Source: Oscillospiraceae bacterium (GTDB lineage Bacteria; Bacillota_A; Clostridia; Oscillospirales; Ruminococcaceae). From it: a stretch of DNA of 11,380 nucleotides. The translations under genes were made by a program, and so were the position numbers. The stretch is from the NCBI GenBank assembly GCA_017414145.1, contig JAFPQL010000275.1, forward strand, positions 1 through 11,380. Reading direction: 5' to 3'. The notes beneath the pieces are model-generated. The model was not told the origin of the DNA. It ran no database searches and saw only the letters and a program-made list of their open reading frames with translations. Positions 1-6,230 of this stretch are shown here, piece by piece (position 1 is the stretch's first letter; each line of letters begins with the position of its first letter).

Positions 1-555
1 AACCTGTTCTTCGACGACGGCTCCGGCTATGTGGACATGGGCATTGACAATGTCTACAACATCGAGGACAAGAAGCTGATTGCCGACACAACCCGCACAT
101 GGCTGGCGGTCAACGGACAGCCCGTCGCGTACTATCACACCGACACGATCGAGGGCGGCAAGGACGCAAACGGCAAGGAGCTGTGGTCGATCAACGGCTA
201 CATTCCCGCGCTTCTGAACGGCGAACGCGTGCGGCTCATCACCGTGTTCGATCAGGATCACAAGGAAGGCTTCATCGCCGGCGCACAGACCGATTACCGC
301 AAGGGCGAGACGGATACCGTTGCGAAGGAGCTGACCGAGATCACGGACGGCGACAAGATCGACTTTGTCTGCGATTATTACACCTATGCAGGCGACTATC
401 AGGACAGCTATATGCTCGGTGAGCAGCTGACTGTCAGCGGCGATCTGAAGCTCAGCGATGTTGAGCTGAAGGACGGCGCACTGAAGATCACCTATCTGTT
501 CACGGACCGCTACAATCAGGAATACTGGTCTGCGGCGATTGATGTGAAGGAATGA
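1..555 (+). CDS. Clostripain-like (peptidase C11 family) protein, C-terminal part, 5' truncated
   Basis: The reading frame is open from base 1, so the gene begins outside the window; 184 residues up to a TGA at 553-555 are visible. The segment is acidic, rich in D, G, Y and T, has no membrane segment and reads like a secreted beta-rich domain. Phrases such as AVNGQPVAYYHTD, GYIPALLNGERVRLI, DFVCDYYTYAGDYQDSYMLG and the closing strand before AAIDVKE match my memory of the C-terminal region of clostripain-like cysteine peptidases from gut Clostridia. In that family the catalytic His/Cys lie further N-terminal, so they cannot be checked here. The likely role of the whole protein is extracellular or surface proteolysis. 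The family call is recognition of conserved phrases, not a search. A terminator follows directly, so this is the last gene of its transcript. Confidence 0.65.
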   Translation, partial: NLFFDDGSGYVDMGIDNVYNIEDKKLIADTTRTWLAVNGQPVAYYHTDTIEGGKDANGKELWSINGYIPALLNGERVRLITVFDQDHKEGFIAGAQTDYRKGETDTVAKELTEITDGDKIDFVCDYYTYAGDYQDSYMLGEQLTVSGDLKLSDVELKDGALKITYLFTDRYNQEYWSAAIDVKE

Positions 556-565
556 TTGAACAAAT

Positions 566-593
566 GCCCCGTCTGAAAAAGGCGGGGCGTTTT
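566..593 (+). terminator. Rho-independent terminator after the peptidase gene
   Basis: The stem GCCCCGTC (566-573) pairs with GGCGGGGC (581-588) using one T-G wobble, around the 7-nt loop TGAAAAA. A short T-run (590-593, then CTC) follows. It starts 11 nt after the peptidase stop codon and 20 nt before the DUF1294 start, so it separates the two genes. Confidence 0.85.
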
Positions 594-613
594 CTCAAAA
601 GAGGGGGAAGACG

Positions 614-886
614 ATGCAGTATTATCTGATCTGGCTGGCGGGGATGAACCTGCTGGCGGTGCTGCTCTACCGGGCGGACAAGGGCAAGGCGAAGCGGAAG
701 CAGTGGCGCATCCGGGAGCGGACGCTGCTGCTGACGGGACTGCTCGGCGGTGCGGCGGGGGCGCTGGCGGCGATGCAGCTTTACCGGCACAAGACGAAGC
801 ACTGGTATTTCTGGGCGGTGAACATTCTGGGGCTGCTGCTGCAGATCGGCATTCTGGCGGTCATCTTCTGGAAGAAAGCGCATTGA
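614..886 (+). CDS. DUF1294 family small membrane protein
   Basis: This 90-residue protein has three hydrophobic stretches (about 4-19, 37-56 and 66-85), so it should sit in the cytoplasmic membrane. The DUF1294 signature is clear: a DKGKAKRKQWRIRERTLLL block (22-40), a GGAAGALAAM glycine-rich stretch (45-54) and the hallmark RHKTKH (58-63). The length matches the family's usual 85-120 residues. The biochemical function of DUF1294 is unknown. The start is fixed by GAGGGGG at 601-607, six bases ahead of the ATG. The gene follows a terminator and is followed by 188 nt of non-coding DNA, so it is probably monocistronic, although I see no convincing promoter of its own. Confidence 0.88.
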   Translation: MQYYLIWLAGMNLLAVLLYRADKGKAKRKQWRIRERTLLLTGLLGGAAGALAAMQLYRHKTKHWYFWAVNILGLLLQIGILAVIFWKKAH

Positions 887-893
887 CGGCGCC

Positions 894-913
894 GGCGGGC
901 AGTGTCCGCTGCC
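894..913 (+). repeat. Intergenic hairpin repeat, copy 1
   Basis: The sequence GGCGGGCAGTGTCCGCTGCC lies just after the DUF1294 stop. It matches 19 of 20 bases of the reverse complement of 6184-6203, upstream of ygiQ. The element is close to self-complementary (GGCAG..., ...CTGCC) and so would fold as a hairpin. There is no T-run behind it, so it is not a standard terminator. The rest of 887-989 shows nothing recognisable. Confidence 0.45.
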
Positions 914-989
914 GATGCGGGACGGAAAGCGGGCAATCAGGCGTTCGGAACGGGGAACAGGGCATCGAATCACATCCCCAAACATCCGG

Positions 990-1018
990 TTGACAATACG
1001 CCCGAAATGTGGTATGAT
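990..1018 (+). promoter_or_regulatory. Strong sigma-A promoter for uppP (extended -10)
   Basis: There is a perfect -35 TTGACA at 990-995, a 17-bp spacer, and the -10 TATGAT at 1013-1018 preceded by TGG (extended -10 TGn) at 1010-1012. Transcription would start near 1024-1026, giving a leader of about 50 nt. The uppP ribosome binding site GGAGG is at 1063-1067, seven bases before the ATG. This is the best promoter match in the window. Confidence 0.85.
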
Positions 1019-1031
1019 ATATAAGTATATC
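1016..1031. promoter_or_regulatory. Perfect dyad overlapping the uppP -10 and start site
   Basis: GATATA (1016-1021), TAAG, TATATC (1026-1031) is a perfect 6-4-6 inverted repeat lying on the -10 box and the predicted transcription start. It could be a repressor operator or simply an AT-rich melting region. AT-rich dyads occur by chance, so the regulatory reading is only a suggestion. Confidence 0.3.
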
Positions 1032-1074
1032 TGCGCCGTTTTGCGGCAATCCATTCTTTCGCGGAGGCAGCTTC

Positions 1075-1899
1075 ATGAAAATTCTTCACGCAGTCATTCA
1101 GGCTATCATCCAGGGGCTTACCGAGTTCCTGCCCGTCTCAAGCTCCGGCCACCTCAAGCTCTATCAGACCATCACCGGTCAGTCCGTCGAGGAAGGTACC
1201 TTCCTGCTCGTCATTCTCCACCTCGGTACGCTTGTCGCCGTCTGTATCGCATTCTGGAGCACGATCAAAGCCCTGTTCTTTGAGTTCTTCCGCCTCATGC
1301 GCGACATCTTCACCGGCAAATTCCGCTGGAAGGAAATGACCCCCGACCGCAGAATGCTTGTCATGCTCTTTATTTCGCTCGTGCTGCTCGTGCCGTTCTA
1401 CCTCATCAAATCCGTCTTTGAGAATGTCACGCTGCCCGTGCTCGCGCTCTGCTTCCTCTTTACATCGGTCGAACTGTTCTTCGCAAGCCGCATCCGCAAT
1501 ACCAAAAAAACAGCCGGCGAGATCACCGTGCGGGACGCGACCGTCATCGGTCTGTTCCAGTGTGCGGCGCTGTTCCCCGGCGTTTCCCGCTCCGGCTCGA
1601 CGATCTCCGGCGGCCTGTTCTCCGGCCTTGAAAAGGAGACTGCCGTCCGCTATTCCTTCGTGCTGGGCATTCCCGCCATTCTCGGCGGCTGCCTGAGCGA
1701 GCTGCATGACCTCATGAAAGGCGAAATCACCGTCGATCTCGCCGCCGCGCTGATCGGATTTGTCGTCGCGGCTGCCGTCGGCGTGCTGGCGATCAAGCTG
1801 GTCAAGTGGCTGATTAAGTCTGACAATTTTATCGTATTTTCGATTTATACATTCTGCGTCAGCCTGTTTACCTTCGGCTGGTGGATCTTCGCGCGGTAA
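1075..1899 (+). CDS. uppP: Undecaprenyl-diphosphatase (UppP/BacA family)
   Basis: UppP is an integral membrane phosphatase that converts undecaprenyl pyrophosphate to undecaprenyl phosphate. This recycles the lipid carrier for peptidoglycan and other envelope polymers, and overproduction in other bacteria gives bacitracin resistance. The protein is 274 residues, the family's normal size. The N-terminal active-site block QGLTEFLPVSSSGH is at 13-26, with the (E/Q)xxxE pair as Q13 and E17 and the conserved His at 26. The second signature PGVSRSGST is at 168-176, with the catalytic Arg at 172. Many hydrophobic segments span the protein, the last two at about 219-239 and 252-271. The start is set by GGAGG at 1063-1067. 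Its promoter at 990-1018 makes it the head of a transcript. No terminator is visible after it, so read-through into ftsK, 84 nt downstream, is possible. Confidence 0.96.
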   Translation: MKILHAVIQAIIQGLTEFLPVSSSGHLKLYQTITGQSVEEGTFLLVILHLGTLVAVCIAFWSTIKALFFEFFRLMRDIFTGKFRWKEMTPDRRMLVMLFISLVLLVPFYLIKSVFENVTLPVLALCFLFTSVELFFASRIRNTKKTAGEITVRDATVIGLFQCAALFPGVSRSGSTISGGLFSGLEKETAVRYSFVLGIPAILGGCLSELHDLMKGEITVDLAAALIGFVVAAAVGVLAIKLVKWLIKSDNFIVFSIYTFCVSLFTFGWWIFAR

Positions 1900-1983
1900 T
1901 CCCGATACAGAAAAATTGACACTGAAAATGCCGTATCTGCGGCGAAATTGAGTAATCAGAACAACGGAGGCAGCTCGGTTATT

Positions 1984-4713
1984 ATGGCAGCTACGAAAAA
2001 ACGGTCTGCGCCGTCCAAATCCGGCGCGGCAAGGCAAAAATCTACCGGAACACGCGCACGCAGCACATCCGCCGCGAAGTCCGGCAGCCGCAGTCAGGAG
2101 GTCCGGGCAGCGGAGACAAAGCAAAAGCCCGCAAAGGCCGCGGAAAAGCCTGCGCGCCCGATGAACAATCAGTTCTGGTCGGTCATCCTCTTTGCGACGG
2201 GCATTCTGGTGCTGATTCTCGCGTTCTTTCCGGGCGAAAAGGCGTGGAACTGGCTGCATAATTTCCTGCTGGGCGTGTTCGGCATCGGCGTCTTTCTGGT
2301 GCCGGTGATCCTCGGCTACACGGGCATTCTGGTCGGTCAGTCGCGCAGCCGGGAGGCGTCCGGACGGGCGGTCTGGGGCGTGCTGCTGACGCTTTTCTGC
2401 TCGACCTTCGTGCAGCTCTTTTTCGGCGTGATGCCGGTCGCGGACCCGCTGAAGCAGGGCTACGAGAACTTCCTGACGAAGCTCACCGAGCTCTGGCGGC
2501 AGGGCAAGGAGATGCAGGGCGGCGGCCTGATTTCGGGCGTGATTGCGCTCCCGCTGACCTCGCTGTTCGGGGATGTCGGCGCGAAGATTCTGATTATCTT
2601 GCTGATTATCGTGCTGGTGATGCTCCTGACGCAGCGCAGCATTCTGGAAGTGTTCAAGGCGCTTGCGAGCCCGTTTGTCTGGCTCGGCAAGGGCGTTGCG
2701 GCGATGGCGACGAAGGGCCTTGACGCCTACGAGGATGACGACGAGGACGACGATTTCGAGGACGATACCCCGCTGCCGCTGCCGACGGAATCCGTGCAGC
2801 CGCTGCCCGGTGACGAGCCCGCCATGCACTTTGAGCGCGGCAGAACCCGCAAGGCGCGAAAGGCCGCTGCCGGCAGAGAAATGGACGAAGTTGCGTTTAT
2901 GCTCGACGGACGGGACGGCGCCGCTTCCGCCGATCGCTATGACAATATTGACGACTTCCTGCTCGATGTCCCGATCACGGGCGCTGCGCCGGACGATGCC
3001 GAGGTCAATCAGCTCGCGGAATCCCCGCAGAGCGGCGTCACGGGCTACAACATGAGCGAGGACGAGGAGGCCGACCTTGCGCGGCTGGTCGCCGATGCCG
3101 AAAAAGAGCCTGCTGAGGGCGCAAACCGGCTGCCGTGGATGACCGATGACGAGGACGGCGAGCACCGTCCCGCGGGCGACCCCGATGCCGGCGTCTACGA
3201 TGAGGAGCCGGAGATCCCGTATGTTGCACCGCCGCTGACGCTCCTGAAACGCGCCGACAACTCGGCGAACGATGCCGAAAAATCTGCGGAGCTGCGCGAA
3301 AAAGCGGGTCAGCTCGTCGAGACGCTCGCCAGCTTCGGCGTGTCGGTGCGGATCACGGGCATCCGCAGAGGGCCTTCCGTCACGCGCTATGAAATCCAGC
3401 CGGCTGCCGGCGTCAAAATCTCGAAAATCACCGCACTTGCTGACGATATCGGACTGAACCTCGGCGGCAAATCCGTCCGCATCGAGGCGCCGATTCCCGG
3501 CAAGCCCGCGGTCGGCGTCGAGGTCCCGAACAACACCAAGGACATGGTCTCGCTGCGTGAAATCCTCGAATCTCCGGAGTTTCAGGACTCCGAGAGCCGC
3601 CTGACCTTCGCCGTCGGCAAGGACATCGACGGCAATGTGATTTTGGGCGATATTGCCAAGATGCCGCATATGATTATCGCCGGAACGACCGGCTCCGGTA
3701 AGTCCGTCTGCACGAACTCGATCATCATGAGCATTCTCTATCACGCCTCGCCCGATGAAGTCCGCATGGTGCTGATTGACCCGAAGGTCGTCGAATTTCA
3801 GCCGTATGACGGCATTCCGCACCTGCTGATTCCGGTCGTCACAAACCCGCAGAAGGCTGCCGGTGCGCTGAACTGGGCAGTGCTGGAAATGGAGAAGCGC
3901 TATGCGCTCTGCGCGCAGTACGGCGTCCGCGACCTGCGCGGTTATAATTTAGTTGCGGACAAGAATCCGGAGCTGAAGCGTCTGCCGCAGATTCTCATTA
4001 TCATCGACGAGTTCGCCGACCTGATGATGACCGCGGGCAAGGAGGTCGAGGCGTCCGTCGTCCGCATTGCGCAGAAGGCGCGTGCCGCCGGCATTCATCT
4101 GGTCATTGCGACGCAGCGTCCGACCGTCGATGTCATCACGGGTCTGATCAAATCGAATGTGCCGAGCCGCATCGGCATGAGCGTGAAGTCGGCGCAGGAT
4201 TCCCGCATTATCCTCGACTGCTCCGGCGCGGAGACGCTGCTCGGAAACGGCGACCTGCTGTTCTTCCCCAACGGCGCCAGAGAGCCGCGGCGTGTGCAGG
4301 GCTGCTTCACCTCGGACAGCGAGGTCGAGGCGGTGACCTCGTTCCTCAAGTCGAACGGCGCGTCGGTCTATGATGCCGAAATTATGGATGCCGTCGAGCA
4401 GAATGCCCCGCAGAACAAGCTCGACAAGACCGAGGACGACACCGGCGAGCTGACCGGTGACGAGGCGCTGATCGTCAAGGCGGCGGAGCTTGCGGTCGAT
4501 GCCGGACAGCTCTCGACAACCGCTTTGCAGCGGCGATTAAAGCTCGGATATGCAAAGGCTGCACGCATCGTGGACGAGCTGGAAGAGCGCAATATTATCG
4601 GACCGTCGGAGGGCGCAAAGCCCCGCCGCGTCCTGATGTCCCCGCAGGAGCTGACCGAATGGAAGCTGCGTCTGGCGTCAAAGGGCGGAAAGATCGACTC
4701 GTCCGGAATGTAA
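1984..4713 (+). CDS. FtsK/SpoIIIE-family DNA translocase
   Basis: This is a membrane-anchored ATPase that pumps double-stranded DNA through the division or sporulation septum. From the ATG at 1984 it is 909 residues. The order is: a basic Lys/Ala/Ser-rich tail (1-60); about four membrane segments (66-83, 92-117, 130-150, 200-217); a long acidic linker with an Asp/Glu run (about 250-260); the alpha domain; the motor with Walker A GTTGSGKS (567-574) and Walker B ending in D675-E676 (DEFADLM); and a C-terminal gamma winged helix (from about 826), which in this family reads KOPS/SRS orientation sequences. An in-frame TTG at 1948 would add 12 residues but has no ribosome binding site. GGAGG at 1966-1970 supports the ATG at 1984, though its 13-nt spacing is long; ATT at 1981 cannot be excluded. 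FtsK and SpoIIIE cannot be told apart from this sequence, so no symbol is given. Confidence 0.96.
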   Translation: MAATKKRSAPSKSGAARQKSTGTRARSTSAAKSGSRSQEVRAAETKQKPAKAAEKPARPMNNQFWSVILFATGILVLILAFFPGEKAWNWLHNFLLGVFGIGVFLVPVILGYTGILVGQSRSREASGRAVWGVLLTLFCSTFVQLFFGVMPVADPLKQGYENFLTKLTELWRQGKEMQGGGLISGVIALPLTSLFGDVGAKILIILLIIVLVMLLTQRSILEVFKALASPFVWLGKGVAAMATKGLDAYEDDDEDDDFEDDTPLPLPTESVQPLPGDEPAMHFERGRTRKARKAAAGREMDEVAFMLDGRDGAASADRYDNIDDFLLDVPITGAAPDDAEVNQLAESPQSGVTGYNMSEDEEADLARLVADAEKEPAEGANRLPWMTDDEDGEHRPAGDPDAGVYDEEPEIPYVAPPLTLLKRADNSANDAEKSAELREKAGQLVETLASFGVSVRITGIRRGPSVTRYEIQPAAGVKISKITALADDIGLNLGGKSVRIEAPIPGKPAVGVEVPNNTKDMVSLREILESPEFQDSESRLTFAVGKDIDGNVILGDIAKMPHMIIAGTTGSGKSVCTNSIIMSILYHASPDEVRMVLIDPKVVEFQPYDGIPHLLIPVVTNPQKAAGALNWAVLEMEKRYALCAQYGVRDLRGYNLVADKNPELKRLPQILIIIDEFADLMMTAGKEVEASVVRIAQKARAAGIHLVIATQRPTVDVITGLIKSNVPSRIGMSVKSAQDSRIILDCSGAETLLGNGDLLFFPNGAREPRRVQGCFTSDSEVEAVTSFLKSNGASVYDAEIMDAVEQNAPQNKLDKTEDDTGELTGDEALIVKAAELAVDAGQLSTTALQRRLKLGYAKAARIVDELEERNIIGPSEGAKPRRVLMSPQELTEWKLRLASKGGKIDSSGM

Positions 4714-4780
4714 AGCTGCGCAATATCTGTCAGAAATCGCAATTCAGACCAAGAATGCAGCGTTTCCCGCACACGGAATC

Positions 4781-4804
4781 TTGCAATGTTGCAATCTTGC
4801 AATG
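4781..4804 (+). repeat. Left octamer array: three TTGCAATG/C units
   Basis: Three perfect-period 8-bp units, TTGCAATG, TTGCAATC and TTGCAATG, sit in the 94-bp convergent gap between ftsK and the ATPase gene. They end three bases outside the ATPase stop codon. The first 18 bases (4781-4798) are repeated exactly, in inverted orientation, at 6043-6060. No terminator hairpin with a T-run is visible in 4714-4807. Confidence 0.85.
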
Positions 4805-4807
4805 CGC

Positions 4808-5800
4808 TCAGATTGTCCAGTACCAGCGGCCGTTTTCCTTGATGCTCTCGATGCCGAGCGCCTGCTTTGCCTTGTAGAGCGTCCGCTGGCGGATGCCCTC
4901 GCTGTCTGCCATGTCCATGAGCTCCTGCTGGAGCTGGCGCGGCTCCGCTTCCGTCAGCCATTTTCGCAGAAAGTCCTTTGCCTTGTCAATCGGCGCCGTG
5001 CATTTTCGTTCGGCGTTCATCACCGCGGAGAGGTCGGCTTCGTATTCACCGAGCCATTCAAAATTGCCGTCACGCAGTGAAAATGCAGCAGGCTCTGCCA
5101 TTTTCGCAAGGCTGTTCTTGATCTGGAAGATGATGCGGACATCGCTGTCTGCGGGATCGCCGGCGACCAGCAGGACGCTTCTCGCGGCTGCCGTCAGGTC
5201 AATGCTGCCGAGGCCGCGGTAGATCGACTTGATGCCCTGCATCTTGTTCATGTGACCGATCAGCACGATCGCGCAGCCGAATTCCTCGGCCATTTCCGAG
5301 AGGGCGGACATCACGGGGCGGACTTCGTTTGCGCGGTGCATATCGACATCGCTGCCGAGATATGCCTGCAAGGGGTCGAGCACGACCAGCGCGGGACGCA
5401 CGCGCTCCAGCAGGCGGACAAACCGGCTGTCGATGATGCCCAGCGGCGCCTCTGTGTCGTGAATGTGCATGATGAACCGGCAGTCCGCACCGGCACGGTC
5501 AAGGCGGGGACGCACGGTGTCCGCGACGCCGTCCTCGGCATTCTGATAGAGCACATACTGCGGCTGACCGGTCAGATCGCCCGACGGGAACGAGCATCCG
5601 CGGGAAACTGCTGCCGCGAGCTGCAGCGCGAGCGTGGACTTGCCCTCTCCGGGGTCGCCCTGAATGATCGTGACCTTGCCGAGCGGAATGTACGGCTCCC
5701 AGAGCCAGCGCGTCTCCTGCGGGGGCGTCTGGCAGTAAAAGCGCAGATCGCCGCCGATCATCGCGGAAAATTCCGCCGACCGTTCTTCGGGATTCAGCAT
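4808..5800 (-). CDS. RepA-like RecA-fold ATPase/helicase (AAA_25 type), stand-alone
   Basis: The protein has 330 residues. Walker A is GDPGEGKST (48-56) and Walker B is LVVLDP with D142 (138-143). After these come a sensor-like IGHMNK (181-186) and RGLGSID (195-201), the usual order in the RepA/AAA_25 branch of RecA-like ATPases, relatives of the hexameric replication helicase of plasmid RSF1010. The C-terminal part (about 270-330) looks like a winged-helix DNA-binding domain (QLQQELMDMADSEGIRQRTLYKAKQAL). Homologs I know of are common on plasmids, phages and integrative elements, often beside a primase; none is present here. The ATG at 5798-5800 is supported by AAAGGAAG on the minus strand (5809-5816). 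The gene is convergent with ftsK and divergent from ygiQ. Flanking octamer arrays suggest that the protein, or a partner, binds them. The ATPase fold is certain; a replication role is inference. Confidence 0.85.
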   Translation of the reverse strand: MLNPEERSAEFSAMIGGDLRFYCQTPPQETRWLWEPYIPLGKVTIIQGDPGEGKSTLALQLAAAVSRGCSFPSGDLTGQPQYVLYQNAEDGVADTVRPRLDRAGADCRFIMHIHDTEAPLGIIDSRFVRLLERVRPALVVLDPLQAYLGSDVDMHRANEVRPVMSALSEMAEEFGCAIVLIGHMNKMQGIKSIYRGLGSIDLTAAARSVLLVAGDPADSDVRIIFQIKNSLAKMAEPAAFSLRDGNFEWLGEYEADLSAVMNAERKCTAPIDKAKDFLRKWLTEAEPRQLQQELMDMADSEGIRQRTLYKAKQALGIESIKENGRWYWTI

Positions 5801-5872
5801 AAAGATCGCTTCCTTTCATCAGTTGGAATCCGAGAGCAATGCCCTCTGATAACAGTCCCTTTCCGGGCAAAA

Positions 5873-5909
5873 GTTGTACGCTTTCGTGCAACTATGACAA
5901 ATCTGTCAT
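5873..5909 (-). promoter_or_regulatory. Probable promoter and operator dyads of the ATPase gene
   Basis: On the minus strand, TTGTCA (5896-5901) and TACAAC (5873-5878) are spaced 17 bp apart, a moderate sigma-A match that would give a leader of about 65 nt. Two dyads lie on it. One is GTTGTACG-cttt-CGTGCAAC (5873-5892, one mismatch); the other is ATGACA-aatc-TGTCAT (5894-5909, perfect). The first shares GTACGC and GTGCAA with the motif repeated at 6021-6038 and 6073-6090, so the same protein may bind both. Dyads covering the -35 and -10 suggest repression, possibly autoregulation. Confidence 0.4.
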
Positions 5910-5954
5910 CAATTTTCTGCGATCTGACTATATGAGCGATTGATTATGCAGTGT

Positions 5955-5968
5955 AATCTGTGCAGATT
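5955..5968. promoter_or_regulatory. Perfect short dyad AATCTG-TG-CAGATT
   Basis: A perfect 6-2-6 inverted repeat in the AT-richer stretch between the ATPase promoter and the octamer array. It may be an additional binding site. At this length a chance occurrence is also plausible. Confidence 0.3.
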
Positions 5969-5985
5969 CACGATGCCTGACGGTC

Positions 5986-6090
5986 ATTGCAACATTGCAA
6001 CATTGCAACATTGCAACATAGTGTACGCGTGCAATGAACGGGAAGATTGCAACATTGCAACATTGCAACATGGTGTACGCGTGCAATGAA
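5986..6090 (+). repeat. Right iteron-like array: seven ATTGCAAC octamers in a 52-bp higher-order repeat
   Basis: Four perfect ATTGCAAC units lie at 5986-6017 and three at 6046-6069. Each run is followed by ATRGTGTACGCGTGCAATGAA. As a larger unit, 5994-6038 and 6046-6090 are 45-bp direct repeats differing at one base (A6020 versus G6072), with a 52-bp period, close to five helical turns. TTGCAA and ACGCGT are themselves palindromic. Direct repeats next to a RepA-type ATPase resemble plasmid iterons or a multimeric operator, though an 8-bp unit is shorter than classical iterons. Confidence 0.88.
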
Positions 6091-6183
6091 TGCGGAGAGG
6101 GGACAACGCCTTACGCCGTATTCTGCATTCAGAGGTGCAGTCCGGCTGTGCCGTGTTTTGGCCTGCGGAGAACTTTAGAAGTT

Positions 6184-6203
6184 GGCAGCGGACGCTGCCC
6201 GCC
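6184..6203 (-). repeat. Intergenic hairpin repeat, copy 2
   Basis: Read on the minus strand this is GGCGGGCAGCGTCCGCTGCC, matching 894-913 at 19 of 20 bases. The arms GGCAGC and GCTGCC (6184-6189, 6194-6199) fold perfectly around GGAC. It lies in the untranslated leader of ygiQ, 27 nt before the start, where it could affect transcript structure. It lacks a following T-run. Confidence 0.45.
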
Positions 6204-6230
6204 CGCATTCAGTAAAAGTGGAGGTGTACG

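Larger units (their letters stand above)
4781..6090. other. Candidate repeat-bounded one-gene cassette (RepA-like ATPase plus iterons)
   Basis: About 1.3 kb holds the window's only minus-strand gene, enclosed by inverted clusters of the same 8-bp repeat and carrying a dyad-rich regulatory region. The flanking genes (ftsK, ygiQ) are ordinary chromosomal genes on the other strand. No integrase, transposase, relaxase, primase or target-site duplication was found. Calling it a mobile cassette is therefore inference from layout; it may equally be a resident gene with its own binding sites. Confidence 0.3.
5801..6230. other. 430-bp divergent regulatory/iteron region without genes
   Basis: This gap lies between the ATPase start and the ygiQ start. 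From left to right it holds the ATPase ribosome binding site, a probable minus-strand promoter with two dyads (5873-5909), an AT-richer stretch (5890-5980) containing a third dyad (5955-5968), seven octamer repeats with two GTGTACGCGTGCAATGAA motifs (5986-6090), and a hairpin repeat (6184-6203) in the ygiQ leader. Short frames crossing it are repeat-derived and lack support. I see no convincing promoter for ygiQ. Confidence 0.6.

Noticed and set aside
1916..1957. TTGACA at 1916-1921 as a -35 box for ftsK
   Set aside because: No acceptable -10 lies 16-18 bp downstream; the only TATCTG is 12 bp away.
1138..3822. Very long (894-codon) open frame on the minus strand opposite uppP and ftsK
   Set aside because: It covers two secure plus-strand genes, is extremely rich in Arg, His, Asp and Gln with no domain, and has no ribosome binding site. 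It is explained by strong GC-biased codon use leaving the antisense frame free of stops.
5986..6069. CRISPR array
   Set aside because: Tandem 8-bp units have no unique spacers between them, and no cas genes are present.
5984..6208. Short minus-strand frame encoding repeated CNVAMLQ-like units
   Set aside because: The peptide repeats are simply the 8-bp DNA array translated; no ribosome binding site or domain.
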